Positions 52,223 to 63,925 of a DNA stretch of 64,000 nt are shown in pieces (position 1 is the first letter of the stretch; every line of letters starts with the position of its first letter). The DNA is taken from NCBI GenBank assembly GCA_032622095.1, contig CP136061.1, positions 252,353,582 through 252,417,581 of the forward strand, given 5' to 3'. Made by a program: the position numbers and the translations under genes. The DNA comes from Siphonodentalium dalli. Taxonomy: Eukaryota > Mollusca > Scaphopoda > Gadilida > Siphonodentaliidae. A model generated the notes under the pieces. The model searched no databases. It saw nothing but the letters and a program-made list of their open reading frames with translations, and was not told where the DNA came from.

Positions 52223-53005
52223 AACATCGCGAATCCTAGCATCTAGACTGGCATCAACTGAAGCGTTCCTATTTTGTTGTAAATTTCAATTGGGGGAGAG
52301 TCCGGGAGGGGTGGGTGAGATTTTTTTCGGATTTACAGCTGGGAGTTACCGTTAAAATCTCGAGATTAGCGGGGTCTTTATGTGGTGTTATATGATGCTG
52401 ACAAGTTCATTTAATGACAAATTTACGATTAGCCAGTTCGGCTCGTTAAACAAAACATGTGGCGGCCCACGTCCGGAATTTTCCCGGTCTCCCGATCGGT
52501 CAGTCCGCCTCTGCCCCCCCCCCCCCCCGAATGTCACATTATACTCACATGGGGAACCTGAAAAACTTAATTTCTGTCTTTCCTCGCCGGTTTTCCGCTT
52601 CTCGGGTGATATATATTTATATATATATATTGGCAGTACACATTATCCGAAGTAAAACATTTTACATGTGGAATAATTTCCGAATCAATATATTCTTGTT
52701 TAGTGACGGTTCCAAATATGGTTACAATCTGGAAATCTCAGACGCCGTTATAAAATGGAATTCACTTCTTGAATTTATGTGAGAAGAGTGCTGGTTACAC
52801 AACACATGTGGCGGCCCATGCACGTCGGCTTCATTCGCGGCCCAAGTTGTGGTTGGGCGGCCCAACCATATATACCCCCCCCCCCCCGTAAAAAAAAAAA
52901 CCCATCGAATTCTCGCTTGATAGAAAATCACGTGGAATCAGAATTTTTCCGGCCTCCGGCCCATCGGGAAATTTCCCGGTCTCCCGATCGGCCAGTCCGC
53001 CTCTG
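52223..53005. mobile_element. Right end of the hAT-like element, terminus duplicated
   Basis: Two partial copies of the same terminus lie in tandem: 52,453-52,513 (CATGTGGCGGCCCACGTCCG ... AGTCCGCCTCTG) and 52,801-53,005 (CATGTGGCGGCCCATGCACG ... AGTCCGCCTCTG). Only the outer one is followed by ACCACAGT, the match to the left flank. Poly-C tracts and AT repeats lie between. No coding sequence. Confidence 0.65.
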
Positions 53006-53172
53006 ACCACAGTTCAGCTATATAGTTGGTACCATTTCCAGGGGTGCTTGGTTCTATAGTGAATATATAAGCGCAGAACTCATGAGTATTTCGGAACCCA
53101 GTACTCCAAAACTTACCAATGACAGTGCCACTGAATGTTAATCAACGTGGGCTGCAGCAACTACATGTACAA

Positions 53173-53703
53173 GTCAACCCACCTTACCAGTATGGAACGG
53201 GGTTGACCCCCTACCAGGCTCTATACCGCATTCGGGAGTCAACTTTCGGGTTATGTGTTGGGCGCTATATATCAGTCAATTGTATTCAACGGGCTTATCC
53301 GACACGTTCGGGATTTTTATAAATCAAAGTCGGGTCAATGCAGGGCAGGGTCAACCAACATGGAACAGTCTTCCCGGGAACCCGCCCCATGCAACATATA
53401 CTCATTTGGGCACTAACTATAGGGCCAACAAGCCTTGGCAGGACGGAAAGGTGTGTTCAACCAATATCAAGGCAGGCCCAACCAGCATGGACGGGTCAGC
53501 GCGGGGAATTTTTCAAAGTCAACCATGCATGCTTATACCAGTATAGGGTGGCGCACTTGACAATAATCAAGGGCAGACTCAACCAATATGGAACAGTCAT
53601 CCCGAGGTCCACAATAGTTCAAAGTCAACCGACACTGACTATCTCCATGTGCAAAACAATAATTTGACCAGCATGCGAGGGTCCGTACGGGGGGGGGGTG
53701 ACA
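53173..53703. repeat. 530-bp segment also present inside the second Helitron-like element
   Basis: GTCAACCCACCTTACC to GGGGGTGAC here is repeated, inverted, at 56,004-56,533 with very few differences. Here it lies outside any recognised element ends and contains words such as CAACCAACATGGAACAGTC. Open frames within it (53,253-53,667) are mirrored in the other copy but have no family motif. Confidence 0.85.
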
Positions 53704-53833
53704 CTCGAATATAATCAAGGGCATGCTCAACCATTAATGAAGTCAGCTCGGGGCCACAAGTAGTTGGAGTTAACGGTCAACAGGTGCTCATGCTCACAGT
53801 ACCTCCAGTATTGACCAATGACTGGTTCAGACC

Positions 53834-54085
53834 AAGCCTTGAAATAGTGTGCCTGTCATTTGCAGAATGAGGTCCCCAGAGGGTGAATTTAGTGATGCTA
53901 CCCCGCATAGCGGGCTAGCATCACCAAATTCACCCTCTGGGAACCTCATTCTGCTTACATCTCAGCAGAATGAGGTCCCCAGAGGGTGAATTTAGTGATG
54001 CTAGCCCGCTATGCGGGGTAGCATTACTAAATCCACCCTCTGGGGACCTCGTTCTGCAAATGACAGGCACACTATTTCAAGGCTT
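53834..54085. mobile_element. Fold-back MITE with perfect 10-bp target duplication
   Basis: A 252-bp element, termini AAGCCTTGAAATAGTG and CACTATTTCAAGGCTT, flanked by perfect GGTTCAGACC (53,824-53,833 and 54,086-54,095). The interior consists of two nested inverted pairs of AGAATGAGGTCCCCAGAGGG with CCCGCATAGCGGGC palindromes. Same family as 10,888-11,074. Confidence 0.93.
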
Positions 54086-54299
54086 GGTTCAGACCCAACC
54101 AGCATGTGATGGTCCACACCTAGTCGCACCAAATGTGGGATATATGAATCCACAAGGGTTTTTTAATCAACCCGTTTAGGCAGGTCTCGAACAATACCCA
54201 AATCATTTTATGGGGGGGGGGCAACAAACTGTCCAACCAGTATGCGCTGGTGGATATGGATAGTGGGCGCTGGCCAACTTCATACACCCCAGTTAATCA

Positions 54300-55220
54300 A
54301 GGGCAGGCCATCGTATATATGTAACATTTGAGGCTAAATAAGCTTGCACAGTGAAGCGTCTATAAGGTAAGTTCTGAAGGTCTGCTCGAATTTTCAACTG
54401 GTAACGGGGGGGGGGTCTTCTTCACAGGCCTATATATATGGGAGTTCTGCTAAAACGTTCCTCTGCACCACCACCAGCAAAGAGGAAGAAGGGAAAGAAA
54501 AAGAAGACCGATGAGGCTTGCCATCAGCCTCTCACTGTTGGAATTTCTAAATATGTATTAATTCATGTTGACTTTTTTTTTCCTTCTTTTTTTGATATTG
54601 AATTTACAAATTAAAGGCACAAATATGAGGGGTGAAGGAAAGGGCCTATCGGCCCTTTCGACCATCCCGGGGATAGCCACAGGGGCCTGTAACGCGCTCC
54701 GCTGTCCGCCCCCCCCTTTTCACTGCCCATATACGCCGCTCTCTATACGCGCCTTCTTCGCGTTAATGGAATATAATGTTCCATTAACGCGAAGAAGGCG
54801 CGTATAGAGGGCGGCGTATATGGGCAGTGCAAAAGGGGGGCGGACAGCGGAGCGCGTTACAGGCCCCTGTGGGATAGCCCCCCAAAATAACCCATGCAAA
54901 AAAAAAACGTTCAATTTGTCCGGGGGTGGGGTTCTACACAGGCCTATATGGGGAGTTCTGCTCAAATTTTCAATTGGTATATAGGGGGCATGCTTCACTG
55001 GCGATCGCCTACAGGGGAAGTTCTGTTCAATGTTTCAATTTGTGAGGGGGGGTCATTCTTCACAGGCATATAGGGGAGGTTCTATACAAATTATCAATCG
55101 GTATAGTGGGGTGGACATGCTTCACCGGCAGCATCTATACATGTATGGGCAGTTCTGCGAGAGGGGATGGTGAGGTCATTCTTCACAGGCCAGTGCATAT
55201 AGGGTAAGTTCTGCTAAAAC
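54300..55220. repeat. G-rich degenerate ~100-bp repeats
   Basis: Loose repeats of AAGTTCTGCTCAAATTTTCA, ATTGGTAT, a G run, then TTCTTCACAGGCCTATAT. Clear copies lie near 54,375-54,460 and 54,918-55,210. A fold-back element interrupts them at 54,679-54,870. Non-coding. Confidence 0.65.
54679..54870. mobile_element. Fully palindromic fold-back MITE with 9-bp duplication
   Basis: Arms of ~93 bp (ACAGGGGCCTGTAACGCG ... CGCGTTACAGGCCCCTGT) meet at GGAATATAATGTTCC near 54,775. It is flanked by GGGATAGCC at 54,670-54,678 and 54,871-54,879. No internal unique sequence. The 9-bp duplication points to a Mutator-like or similar transposase. Confidence 0.88.
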
Positions 55221-55577
55221 ACCAGAGGAAAGAGAAGATTTCGGTACCGGTATTATGATTTTCACCAGTCTGGGTGAACGTCGACTCTATATTTGAAATC
55301 TTGAAATGTTGTAATGAATATTTAGGTATGAGTTTACTCAGACTGGATTTTCACCTGACATTCTGTGTTAGACTACTGCAGACACAAGGACTAAATTGCA
55401 CTCAATATAAAGACTTGTTCATTACATCAATGATTTTTATGTGATCAGAGCAAGTGACCGCAGCGGAATTTCATCAGCGTCACTACTTGTGAAAATATAG
55501 GCGGTGCAAGAAGTCAATCGAGTAACACCATAGACTAAAAATAGAACCTCTTTTTTAATGTAACCCATCATCTTGGA

Positions 55578-58500
55578 GTGCTCCTCACACACAGTGGGGA
55601 TCTCCACATACCAACTAAACAGAACTTATGTCATATACTTCATGAACTTATGTCACGATATGTCATGAACTTATGTGATATTTATGGAAAACCCACTGAG
55701 AATAGTAAGGTAAAATTCATATCCAAATTAAAAACGGCCGATACATACGAGCTATCAAATTACCTCAGAAATTTACCGCGATGTGGCCGTAAAGTGATTT
55801 CTAAATTAGTGACCAGCTGTCATAATCTAGAAATTGAACGCGGCCGATACACTAAGCCTATTACCCTCCGGCCGGACCGTGTATGTAAACAGTGTCACAC
55901 AGGCGTCATTGAGGACGAGGAACATTTTATAATACGCTGTCCTCGATATAATATCCAACGGATATTATGGATATTATACTATACTAGCAGGGTTACCCGG
56001 CGTCACCCCCCCCCCCCGTACGGACCCTCGCATGCTGGTCAAATTATTTTTTTGCACATGGAGATAGTCAGTGTCGGTTGACTTTGAACTATTGTGGACC
56101 TCGGGATGACTGTTCCATATTGGTTGAGTCTGCCCTTGATTATTGTCAAGTGCGCCACCCTATACTGGTATAAGCATGCATGGTTGACTTTGAAAAATTC
56201 CCCGCGCTGACCCGTCCATGCTGGTTGGGCCTGCCTTGATATTGGTTGAACACACCTTTCCGTCCTGCCAAGGCTTGTTGGCCCTATAGTTAGTGCCCAA
56301 ATGAGTATATGTTGCATGGGGCGGGTTCCCGGGAAGACTGTTCCATGTTGGTTGACCCTGCCCTGCATTGACCCGACTTTGATTTATAAAAATCCCGAAC
56401 GTGTCGGATAAGCCCGTTGAATACAATTGACTGATATATAGCGCCCAACACATAACCCGAAAGTTGACTCCTGAATGCGGTATAGAGCCTGGTAGGGGGT
56501 CAACCCCGTTCCATACTGGTAAGGTGGGTTGACGTTACATGATACATGAACATCATAAACACATTAGTTTGATAAAAGATGATAATTGGGTTTTGAATAT
56601 TGAGATGTATCAATCAATTTAGTGGGTTGGACTAAGTTATCGAGGACACCTGGCTATCTCCGTGAAGATACATATGTTTCAAAGAAATTTCCAGGTGCTC
56701 CTCTGTTCATGGTGCTATATATTGGCTAAATATTCTCAGTTTAAACGAAATGTTGATGCGCTTAAATGTTAGCTACATGTACCAGGCACAGAGCGAGATT
56801 TTGAGTTGTTTATGTCAGTCGAAGAGTCTGTTATAAAACCCTTGTCAGATGTGCAGTATTGGGAGGATCCTGAAAAGTCTTATGTTACTAACCGCATTTT
56901 CTTGTATATCAGAAGAAACTATATTTGACTACACATTGTGACCACTATTTTTGAACAGGCATTCCATATCTCTTGACAAATTGTTACTTTTTTGTGGAAA
57001 CTGTATTGAATGGAACAGACTCAATTTTGTTATAATATATATGCAATCCTCTGACGGTTCGGGGTCTCTCAGTTTGCACATTTTTGTGAATGCCCTGATT
57101 GCTATTCCCATATAAATATGACAGTTAAGAAGATAGAATTGTTCAAGTGATTTAAGTGGGTCACCATATGTCGGGATTGTGAAATGTGAACGTCCAAAAC
57201 TACTTAAAATGATATGGAGATGGCCTGGGTGACTGTATATAACTTATATGTGGATAAAGGCGAATATCAATCTTATCAATGATAGTGCATATCCGCTCGC
57301 GATCCGCGACGAAAACGACATCAAATGTTATTTAATTCATGGTATATCATTAGAGAAAAATGTGTATGAATTCGGTGGAAATTGGTGCCAAATAAATTTG
57401 TACCAGCGTTTGCCTCTTTTGACATATTTAAACCACTCCCATTAGACTCATAGATGCATGATATACTGGCGATGATTATATATATGTTTGGTGGTAATCA
57501 GCAACTAAACAAATTCTGAGAATAGTTATGACCCATATCTCTCACCCAACCGACAGCAATTTGACGTCTTTAAATCACACGATGAAATTCCTCGTATCAT
57601 AGAGAAGAATAATATATCAATTTGGTGGAAATCTGGGCTAAAAATAGTTTATTAAATCAATTGTTGATGCAACATTGACTCGAACAACGCCATATTGCGA
57701 AGATGATTATGTATTCGTTTGGTGGAAATCGGCGACAAAACTATTTCACGATATATTTTAAATTTTGCCGACCTCCCCATTTTCTTCCCCTGACACCAAC
57801 AGCGTCATTTTAGAAATGTTTTACCCGCACCGTTATCTTCCTTGTAAACAGTTACCCCCCTTAGAACGCCTTGGTACCATCTCGATTGTACCGCGTGAAG
57901 TTATATATAGAACGCACACAGACAGACAGAAAGACAGACAGACAGACAGAGAGCACGATTTGATTTCTTGTATCATTTGAGAAGAACGTGTCTGAATTTG
58001 ATGGTAATTAGTACTAAAAATATTTTGTATCAGTCTTAGTGACCCTCCCGTCCCTATTTCAGTCTCAAGCTGCACACACTAAGACTTAGAGATTAGAGAT
58101 TAGAGATGCATATATATGAAATTGATGAAAATTGGCGAGTATACAAATTCGTATCAAATTTAAGGTCCCCATATCTCTCACCCATAGGGCACCAATTTGG
58201 TGTATCTAAACGACACGATAAGATTCCTCGTATCAACGAGAAAAATATGTATCAATCTGGTGGAAATCGGCAGTAAACATATAGATATAATTTGTTGTGT
58301 CCCTCTCATCTCCATACACCACTGACTCGAATGGCCCAACTTATGACAACCTTAAACCGCACGATTATACTCCTGATATCATGGAGATGATTGTTTGGTG
58401 ATAATCGGCGACTAAAACTTCTTTCTTTTTTTATCAAATTTGGTGCCAATCCACACCCCCATCTCTCAAGAACGTGTATCAATTTGGTGGAAATTGGGGC

Positions 58501-59397
58501 AAAAAAATGTGCATCAATTTTGGTGCCCCTGTCCCTTTCAATGCAACCCTGACTCGAATGAGGCCACATTTGACAGATATAAGCAACACCATTAGACACC
58601 TCATACCATGGGGATGATTTTGTATAAGTGTGGTGGCAATCGGCGACTAAACCAATTATTATCAAATTTAGTGCCCACCCCCTCCCAATCTCTCAACCAA
58701 AAGACAACAATTTGGCATTGTTAAAGCGCACAATTTGATTCCTTGTATAATGAAGAAGAATATATATCAATTTGGTGGAGATCGGCGCTAAAATTAGTTT
58801 TTCAATTTTGGTGCCCCTCTCCCTTCCGTGCATCCCTGACTCGAACGACGCCACTTTTAAACCACGCCATTGTTTTTTTCATATCATGGGTTTGGCGTTG
58901 TTAAATCGCACAATTAGATTCCTTATATCATGAAGAACAATATATATCAATTTGGTGGAGATCGTCGCTAAAATTAGTTTTTCAATTTTGGTGCCCCTTC
59001 TCCCCTTCCGTGCATCCCTGACTCGAACGATGCCACTTTTAAACCACACCGTTGGTTTTTTCATATCATGGGGATGATTATATATAAGTTTGGTGGAAAT
59101 CGGCGACAGAAAAAAAATCTGCCCCTCCCCCTTCCGGGCACCCCTGACGCGAACCGCGCGACTTTTGCCATATTTAAACCACACCATTAGATTCCTCATA
59201 TCATGGGGATTATTATATATAAGTTTGGTGGCAATCGGCGACAATTTTTTTTCTGCCCCTCCCCATTTTCTGCCCCTGACAACAACGGCGTCACTTTAGA
59301 AAATTCTAACCCCGACCATTATCTTTCTCGTAAAAAGCTACTCTTAGTAGACCCCATTGGCATCATCTGGATGGTCCCCTGTGAATGTCTATAGAAC

Positions 59398-59440
<43 letters not shown>

Positions 59441-59615
59441 TTCGCAAATATAGATATAGATAGATGAAACAATGGAACAAATTACAACAAATTTCATGGA
59501 ACTTGACGCTAACGCCAAACTACCAATTCTTTTTTCTGTCGATAATCGACTTTGTAATAGGGCCCTCAGTAATTTTATTCAGACAGCTTCATATACATGT
59601 ATAAGACGCGAGTAA
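55578..59615 (+). pseudogene. LINE ORF2 C-terminus split by a Helitron-like insertion
   Basis: The first part (55,578-55,983) carries VCKQCHTGVIEDEEHFIIRC, a C-x2-C...H-x4-C zf-RVT knuckle of a non-LTR retrotransposon, preceded by a typical helical stretch (ELSNYLRNLPRCGRKVISKL). The coding then runs into the element at 55,984. The second part resumes at 59,461 as DETMEQITTNFMELDANAKL and ends with TAA at 59,613-59,615. Removing exactly 55,984-59,460 rejoins the two parts in one frame. Only the C-terminal part survives; the reverse transcriptase domain is absent. Confidence 0.8.
55984..59460 (-). mobile_element. Helitron-like element, copy B, precise A|T insertion
   Basis: In minus orientation it starts TCTATATCTATATTTGCG (at 59,460) and ends GCCGGGTAACCCTGCTAG (at 55,984). 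It is flanked by A before and T after, with no target duplication: Helitron rules. 59,460-56,539 is a near-identical inverted copy of 31,227-34,139. 56,533-56,004 is a copy of 53,173-53,703 in the element's 3' part, replacing the end seen in copy A. No Rep/helicase frame, so non-autonomous. Confidence 0.78.
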
Positions 59616-59815
59616 TCTGACAATAACGGGCCAATGCTGGACGCGAACGTTATATTTCCCAATTTATGCATTGTATATTACCCATTGAATTCCATACCAT
59701 GTTATATGTCTGTTTTCTTTATTTTCTGTATTTGTACATGTACATGTATATTGCCATACCCGAATGTATTTGTTTGTGATCGTGCAATAAAGATCTATCT
59801 ATCTATCTATACTTC
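59616..59815 (+). other. LINE 3' untranslated region and TCTA tail
   Basis: Follows the LINE stop codon at 59,613. Includes GTGCAATAAAGATC and ends in (TATC)n at about 59,790-59,812, a simple-repeat 3' tail typical of some non-LTR elements. Confidence 0.6.
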
Positions 59816-60378
59816 AAATGTGGAATGTTAAACATGCCGGTTTATTGCAGACTCGCAATTCCCAGGTGAAGATTAGTTTATTCTTATTACCACTAAACAA
59901 AATGGTAAAAGATACAATCAAGAAATATCTACCAGGTGCCATAAGCAGAGGTCACTGATTTAAAATTAATATAATGGTATCGGAGTTGAGTTGTTCGCAA
60001 TTGTATCACTGACTTCATATGCCAGATGGTTTGGCAAGAATAAAATGTAACAGTAAGTACTGGAGTTCAAGTTAAAAGTTTCCAAGTTAGTTCAAGTCAA
60101 GAACGATTGGTAACTATATATATGTATATTTTCTATAAGTTACTATCTGCATGCCAACTGGAAGAAACGACTTGATCATCCGATGGGCAATGGTTCTATA
60201 TATAGGACAGGACAGATAATGCTGCTGATTGGTATTTTCTTTTTCTAAATTCGACGAGTAGGGTGAACAGGAGTTCCCCAAAAGCAACTTTTGCATTGCA
60301 ATCGGTTGTTATTGGTCGCACCTATAAGTACCGGTACTCCGTTAAAATTTGGTAACGTATATTCTGTCGTGACAGTCG
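59816..60378. other. Short intergenic stretch
   Basis: No gene, terminal repeat or array recognised. Confidence 0.4.
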
Positions 60379-60380
60379 TA

Positions 60381-61390
60381 GGGTAATGTGGGGCATAATG
60401 CAACGCGGGGCATAATGCGACAGACGTACGGTCGTTATCAGGCCATATGATTTTTCCATGACTGAAGTTGAATCGCACATTTATTATTTTAGTAAGACCA
60501 ATCATAGAAGTGGACATCCCAATTGGACCGACATCATTATGACTGTTTAATCTCACATGCGAAACGCCGGAGTGGTGACCCCCTTTTTGAATGGTTTATA
60601 ACTTCCGGTATACGGTCTTGTATATACGTTAAAACGAGAACATCTTACCACTATCACCAAAGCTACATGCGTATTTTGGTAAAGTAAGACGAGTTATATA
60701 GTAAGTTGATCAGTTCTATGTACATCGGTTATTCACATTCACTCATATTTGAGGGAGAGACAGGTTGTCTGGTTGTGGGGCATAATGCGTCACTCGGGTA
60801 CAACCATGCAGTACGAGAAAAAAATATGATTATAGGCATATCGCAAATCAAACCTGGAAAAATAAATCTTATCGTAACCTTAGTTCAAAAGAAAAGAAAT
60901 AAAAAAACATATTCGATCATTCCCAAACATTAAAACATGATATAGATAAATAATTATTGTTAACCCTACCCCGGCCATTTTCCTGGAATCAAAACTTTAT
61001 GGTGGTATTTTACCCGCCATATAAATCAATAAAATGTCTCATTGGTCTGCTGCTATATGACTTAAAATAACGCTTATACATTCTTTCAATCCACAAAAGA
61101 AAATAAGCTGCAGACCGTCTTGCATTTATTAGGTTCGGTATATGCTGATGTTGTAATGTCAAATGTGTCGCATTGTACACCGTGTATGGGGCATAATGCG
61201 ACGGATTGGGTACGTCGACGGGGAGTACTTCTGTTCAGAAATTGGTGCCTCCCAGGCAAGTGCGAGTATTAATATATATAGTGGAAAATATTTATCTAAC
61301 TTTTAGTTTAATAATGTGTGTCCTTCCATCGTTTTAGTGGCATAGTGGGGTCTAATGTGCTTATGTGTCGCATTATGCCCCACATTACCC
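60381..61390. mobile_element. TA-flanked inverted-repeat element (Tc1/mariner-like size class)
   Basis: Termini GGGTAATGTGGGGCATAATG and the inverted CATTATGCCCCACATTACCC, with TA on both outer sides (60,379-60,380; 61,391-61,392). GGGGCATAATGC recurs internally near 60,406, 60,778 and 61,188. No transposase frame. A TA duplication alone is weak, since any TA ends would satisfy it, but the ends are sharp. Confidence 0.6.
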
Positions 61391-61392
61391 TA

Positions 61393-63500
61393 TGTATATT
61401 TGCGACAGGTATAATTGACCGCAAACCAGGATATAGTTCGCCGCGATAACGCCAAACTGCTCTGAAATATCGCCGGTCATTCCTAGTTTGTTGGGAATTA
61501 AGAACTTGAGTTTGATTTGCCTATTTCTGTGAGTGGCGTCACGGACAAATTTTTCACACTAGCATTGTGACAGAGGTTTTATAGGGTGGATTGTGGGTTG
61601 GAGGCACTCAAACCAAAATATAGTCGCAGTTCTCCCTGGAAATTTGTACTTATTTTTTAGAGTAGGGGTAGAATAATTAGACAAACAACCCAAACTACAG
61701 GCAAATACTAATTATCTTCCTAATAATCGCGAAAGACACATAAAATTGATATTGGTCCCATTTATCTGCTCAAGAATGGGCTGAGTGTACTTTTTTCATT
61801 GAGAGAGCTATCTAATGATCTAGCAAGAGTATCTTGATTGCTCAGAATGTGTCAAGTTCCATTTTAGTTTGGGAACTGACTTCAACTGAGATCTTTTATC
61901 TCATTGGTGGGATAAGTTCCATTCCGTGCAGTGTTTTGGACGCCCACTCCAGGACCGGAATATCCATTTCGTTTCCGGTTCTATATTTTTTAATTACCGG
62001 ATTATTATAAAATTTGGAACAGATGGGAAAGCGTTGTTGTTTGTTCTCATAGTTCCCAGAGATATTTTATTTGCAGCGTCTTTTCTCCGCCTAGGCGCAG
62101 ATTATTTGATGTATAAACATTTATCATTCATAATCACCGACCACTTGAAATTTTATTTTAAAATGTGAATGATTAGTGCTCCATTCACCGTCATTGAACT
62201 TTGAATTGACGTCAACATCAAGATAAGACTCGTTTGGAAAATGTCAAAAAATCTAATTTAAAATTCAGATAATTTTTTCCAACTGTCTAAAGCACTGTGG
62301 AGGATATGCTCCTCGAAATCAAATTCTGCCCAAGCAAAATTCCGATTCCGAGCGGAAGAAGATCCGATTCCGCGAACGTTTTGCTCGATTTTCCATGACC
62401 ATGTAAAAAAAACTAACATGTTTACTAACTGGTGACGGTGTATATCGAGGGAGCAACTCATCATCTCATGTGATGACACACTCAAATGATAGGATTTGTT
62501 TCTAAGGTTTTTTGCTCTTCAATTATTCTTTAGTCCCATATACAGCACGCTGAACTAAATTACAAGGGTTGCTCACTCAAATCCACACACACAGAAGAAA
62601 AGTATGGTGTACAAATGTGAATTTCGAAGCGAATAAGATAATGTTTTGTAGAACAAATTGCATACGTGTATCCGCAAACAACCCATCGTTACTTTAAAAA
62701 TACAGTTGATCAAAATACGTAATTTCAGCTTGACAAAATGCCTTAAAAGTAACACTACCATACATTCCGATTCTGTTTTCGGAGTGTTCCGATTCACGAC
62801 ACGCACATTTTCAGCGTTCCGATTCCTGACATGGAATGATGGATAAATGTTTACTGTAATCCAATTAATTGCTTCATTTTGCTGGCTCCACGGCCATTCT
62901 ACAAGACGGTAAATTGTTCTATAATGAATAACTAAGTACATGTACAACTAATTAGTATCCTATACTACAACAGATCTACAACATTAGTACTGGTGTTGAT
63001 TTTGATGCGATGTTTTTTTTATTTTCCTATAATATCTTGAGGTACCAAACATACATGTACATGTATATGGGAAGCCAAATTGACATTTAATAAATAATTG
63101 AGCTTAAAGGTACTCAATCCGATTCGATCGTCCCCATGTCATCAGATTCCAACAACAACAATGTTTTTTAAAATGCTGCACCAGTTATCAGAATCGATAA
63201 ATTGTCCAAAAATAATGCTAAACAGTCAACTATAGTACAAAATTGCCCATAACCTGTTATTTATCAACATTTTGTTCAACAAAATTTTGCCGGTTTGTCA
63301 ATTATTTGACACAAAAAGCCACTTGATTTTAGAGTTATCCATCCTCATCCGCAATTTGGTCCGAGACCACTAAAAATTATCGGTGGTGAAAAATGATAGA
63401 TTTCAAAAATCGATATTTGATCACTCTGAACTTTGATGGGTGGGTTCTTCGACTCGAATCAAATATTTTTGACACCGAAGCCTAGGAAATAGTAATTGTA
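61393..63500. other. Intergenic stretch without recognised gene
   Basis: AT-rich. Open frames (such as 61,926-62,168 and 62,573-62,947 minus) have no family motif and unremarkable composition. GATTCCGA-rich phrases near 62,340-62,370 and 62,765-62,825 resemble 11,520-11,660. Confidence 0.4.
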
Positions 63501-63519
63501 CAAGCATTAATTCGGACTA

Positions 63520-63925
63520 TGCATCTTTGAGCAATAAGGAATCTCCAATTGCGCTTAATGCAATAAGGGAAGATCTAATTGCACTTAAGCGAATATTGTA
63601 TTGCGTTTAAGCACAATAAGGCATATCTTATTGATGTTAAGCACAAAAAGGAATCTCTAATTGCACTTTAAAAGCACAATATTAAAGGAATATTATTATT
63701 GCGCTTAAGTGCAATAAGAGCTAATTGGGCTTAAGTGGAAATAAAAATCTTCCTTACTACGCGTAAATTACGGTAATTCAAATGGTGTAGTCCATAGTGG
63801 AATGGGTGGAGTATATTTGTGACCTGGTGACTGTCCATGCGTAGGCCTATATATTCGGATTCTACTCGCACAGAGGGGTGATCTCATGATGGAGATATTA
63901 ATTGCGCTTAAGCGCAATAAGAATG
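63520..63925. repeat. Short palindromic repeats (TTGCGCTTAAGCGCAA type)
   Basis: At least seven partial or full copies of AATTGC(G/A)CTTAAG(C/T)GCAATAAG between 63,535 and 63,735, spaced 25-45 bp and in mixed completeness, plus one full copy at 63,898-63,921 separated by unrelated sequence. The core is self-complementary around TTAA. Non-coding. Confidence 0.75.

Larger units (their letters stand above)
30716..53005. mobile_element. 22.3-kb region bounded by hAT-like ends with perfect 8-bp duplication
   Basis: Left terminus CAGAGGCGGACTGG and right terminus CCAGTCCGCCTCTG form a 14-bp perfect inverted repeat. They are flanked by ACCACAGT at 30,708-30,715 and at 53,006-53,013. Subterminal sequence on both sides is rich in CCGGCCC/GGGCC words. 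An 8-bp duplication and CAGAG ends fit hAT. The enclosed sequence is mostly the later Maverick (17.4 kb), so the hAT-like host element was about 4.9 kb before that insertion and already carried a LINE piece and a Helitron-like insertion. No hAT transposase frame is visible, so it was probably mobilised in trans. Confidence 0.7.

Noticed and set aside
31227-59460. The 2.9-kb inverted arms as ends of one giant transposon
   Set aside because: Each arm has its own boundaries and different host sequence at its edges (two different LINE copies), so they are two insertions of one element; misassembly remains possible but is not needed.
62573-62947. 124-codon minus frame as a gene
   Set aside because: No motif, overlaps another frame on the opposite strand, and the composition follows the local AT-rich sequence.
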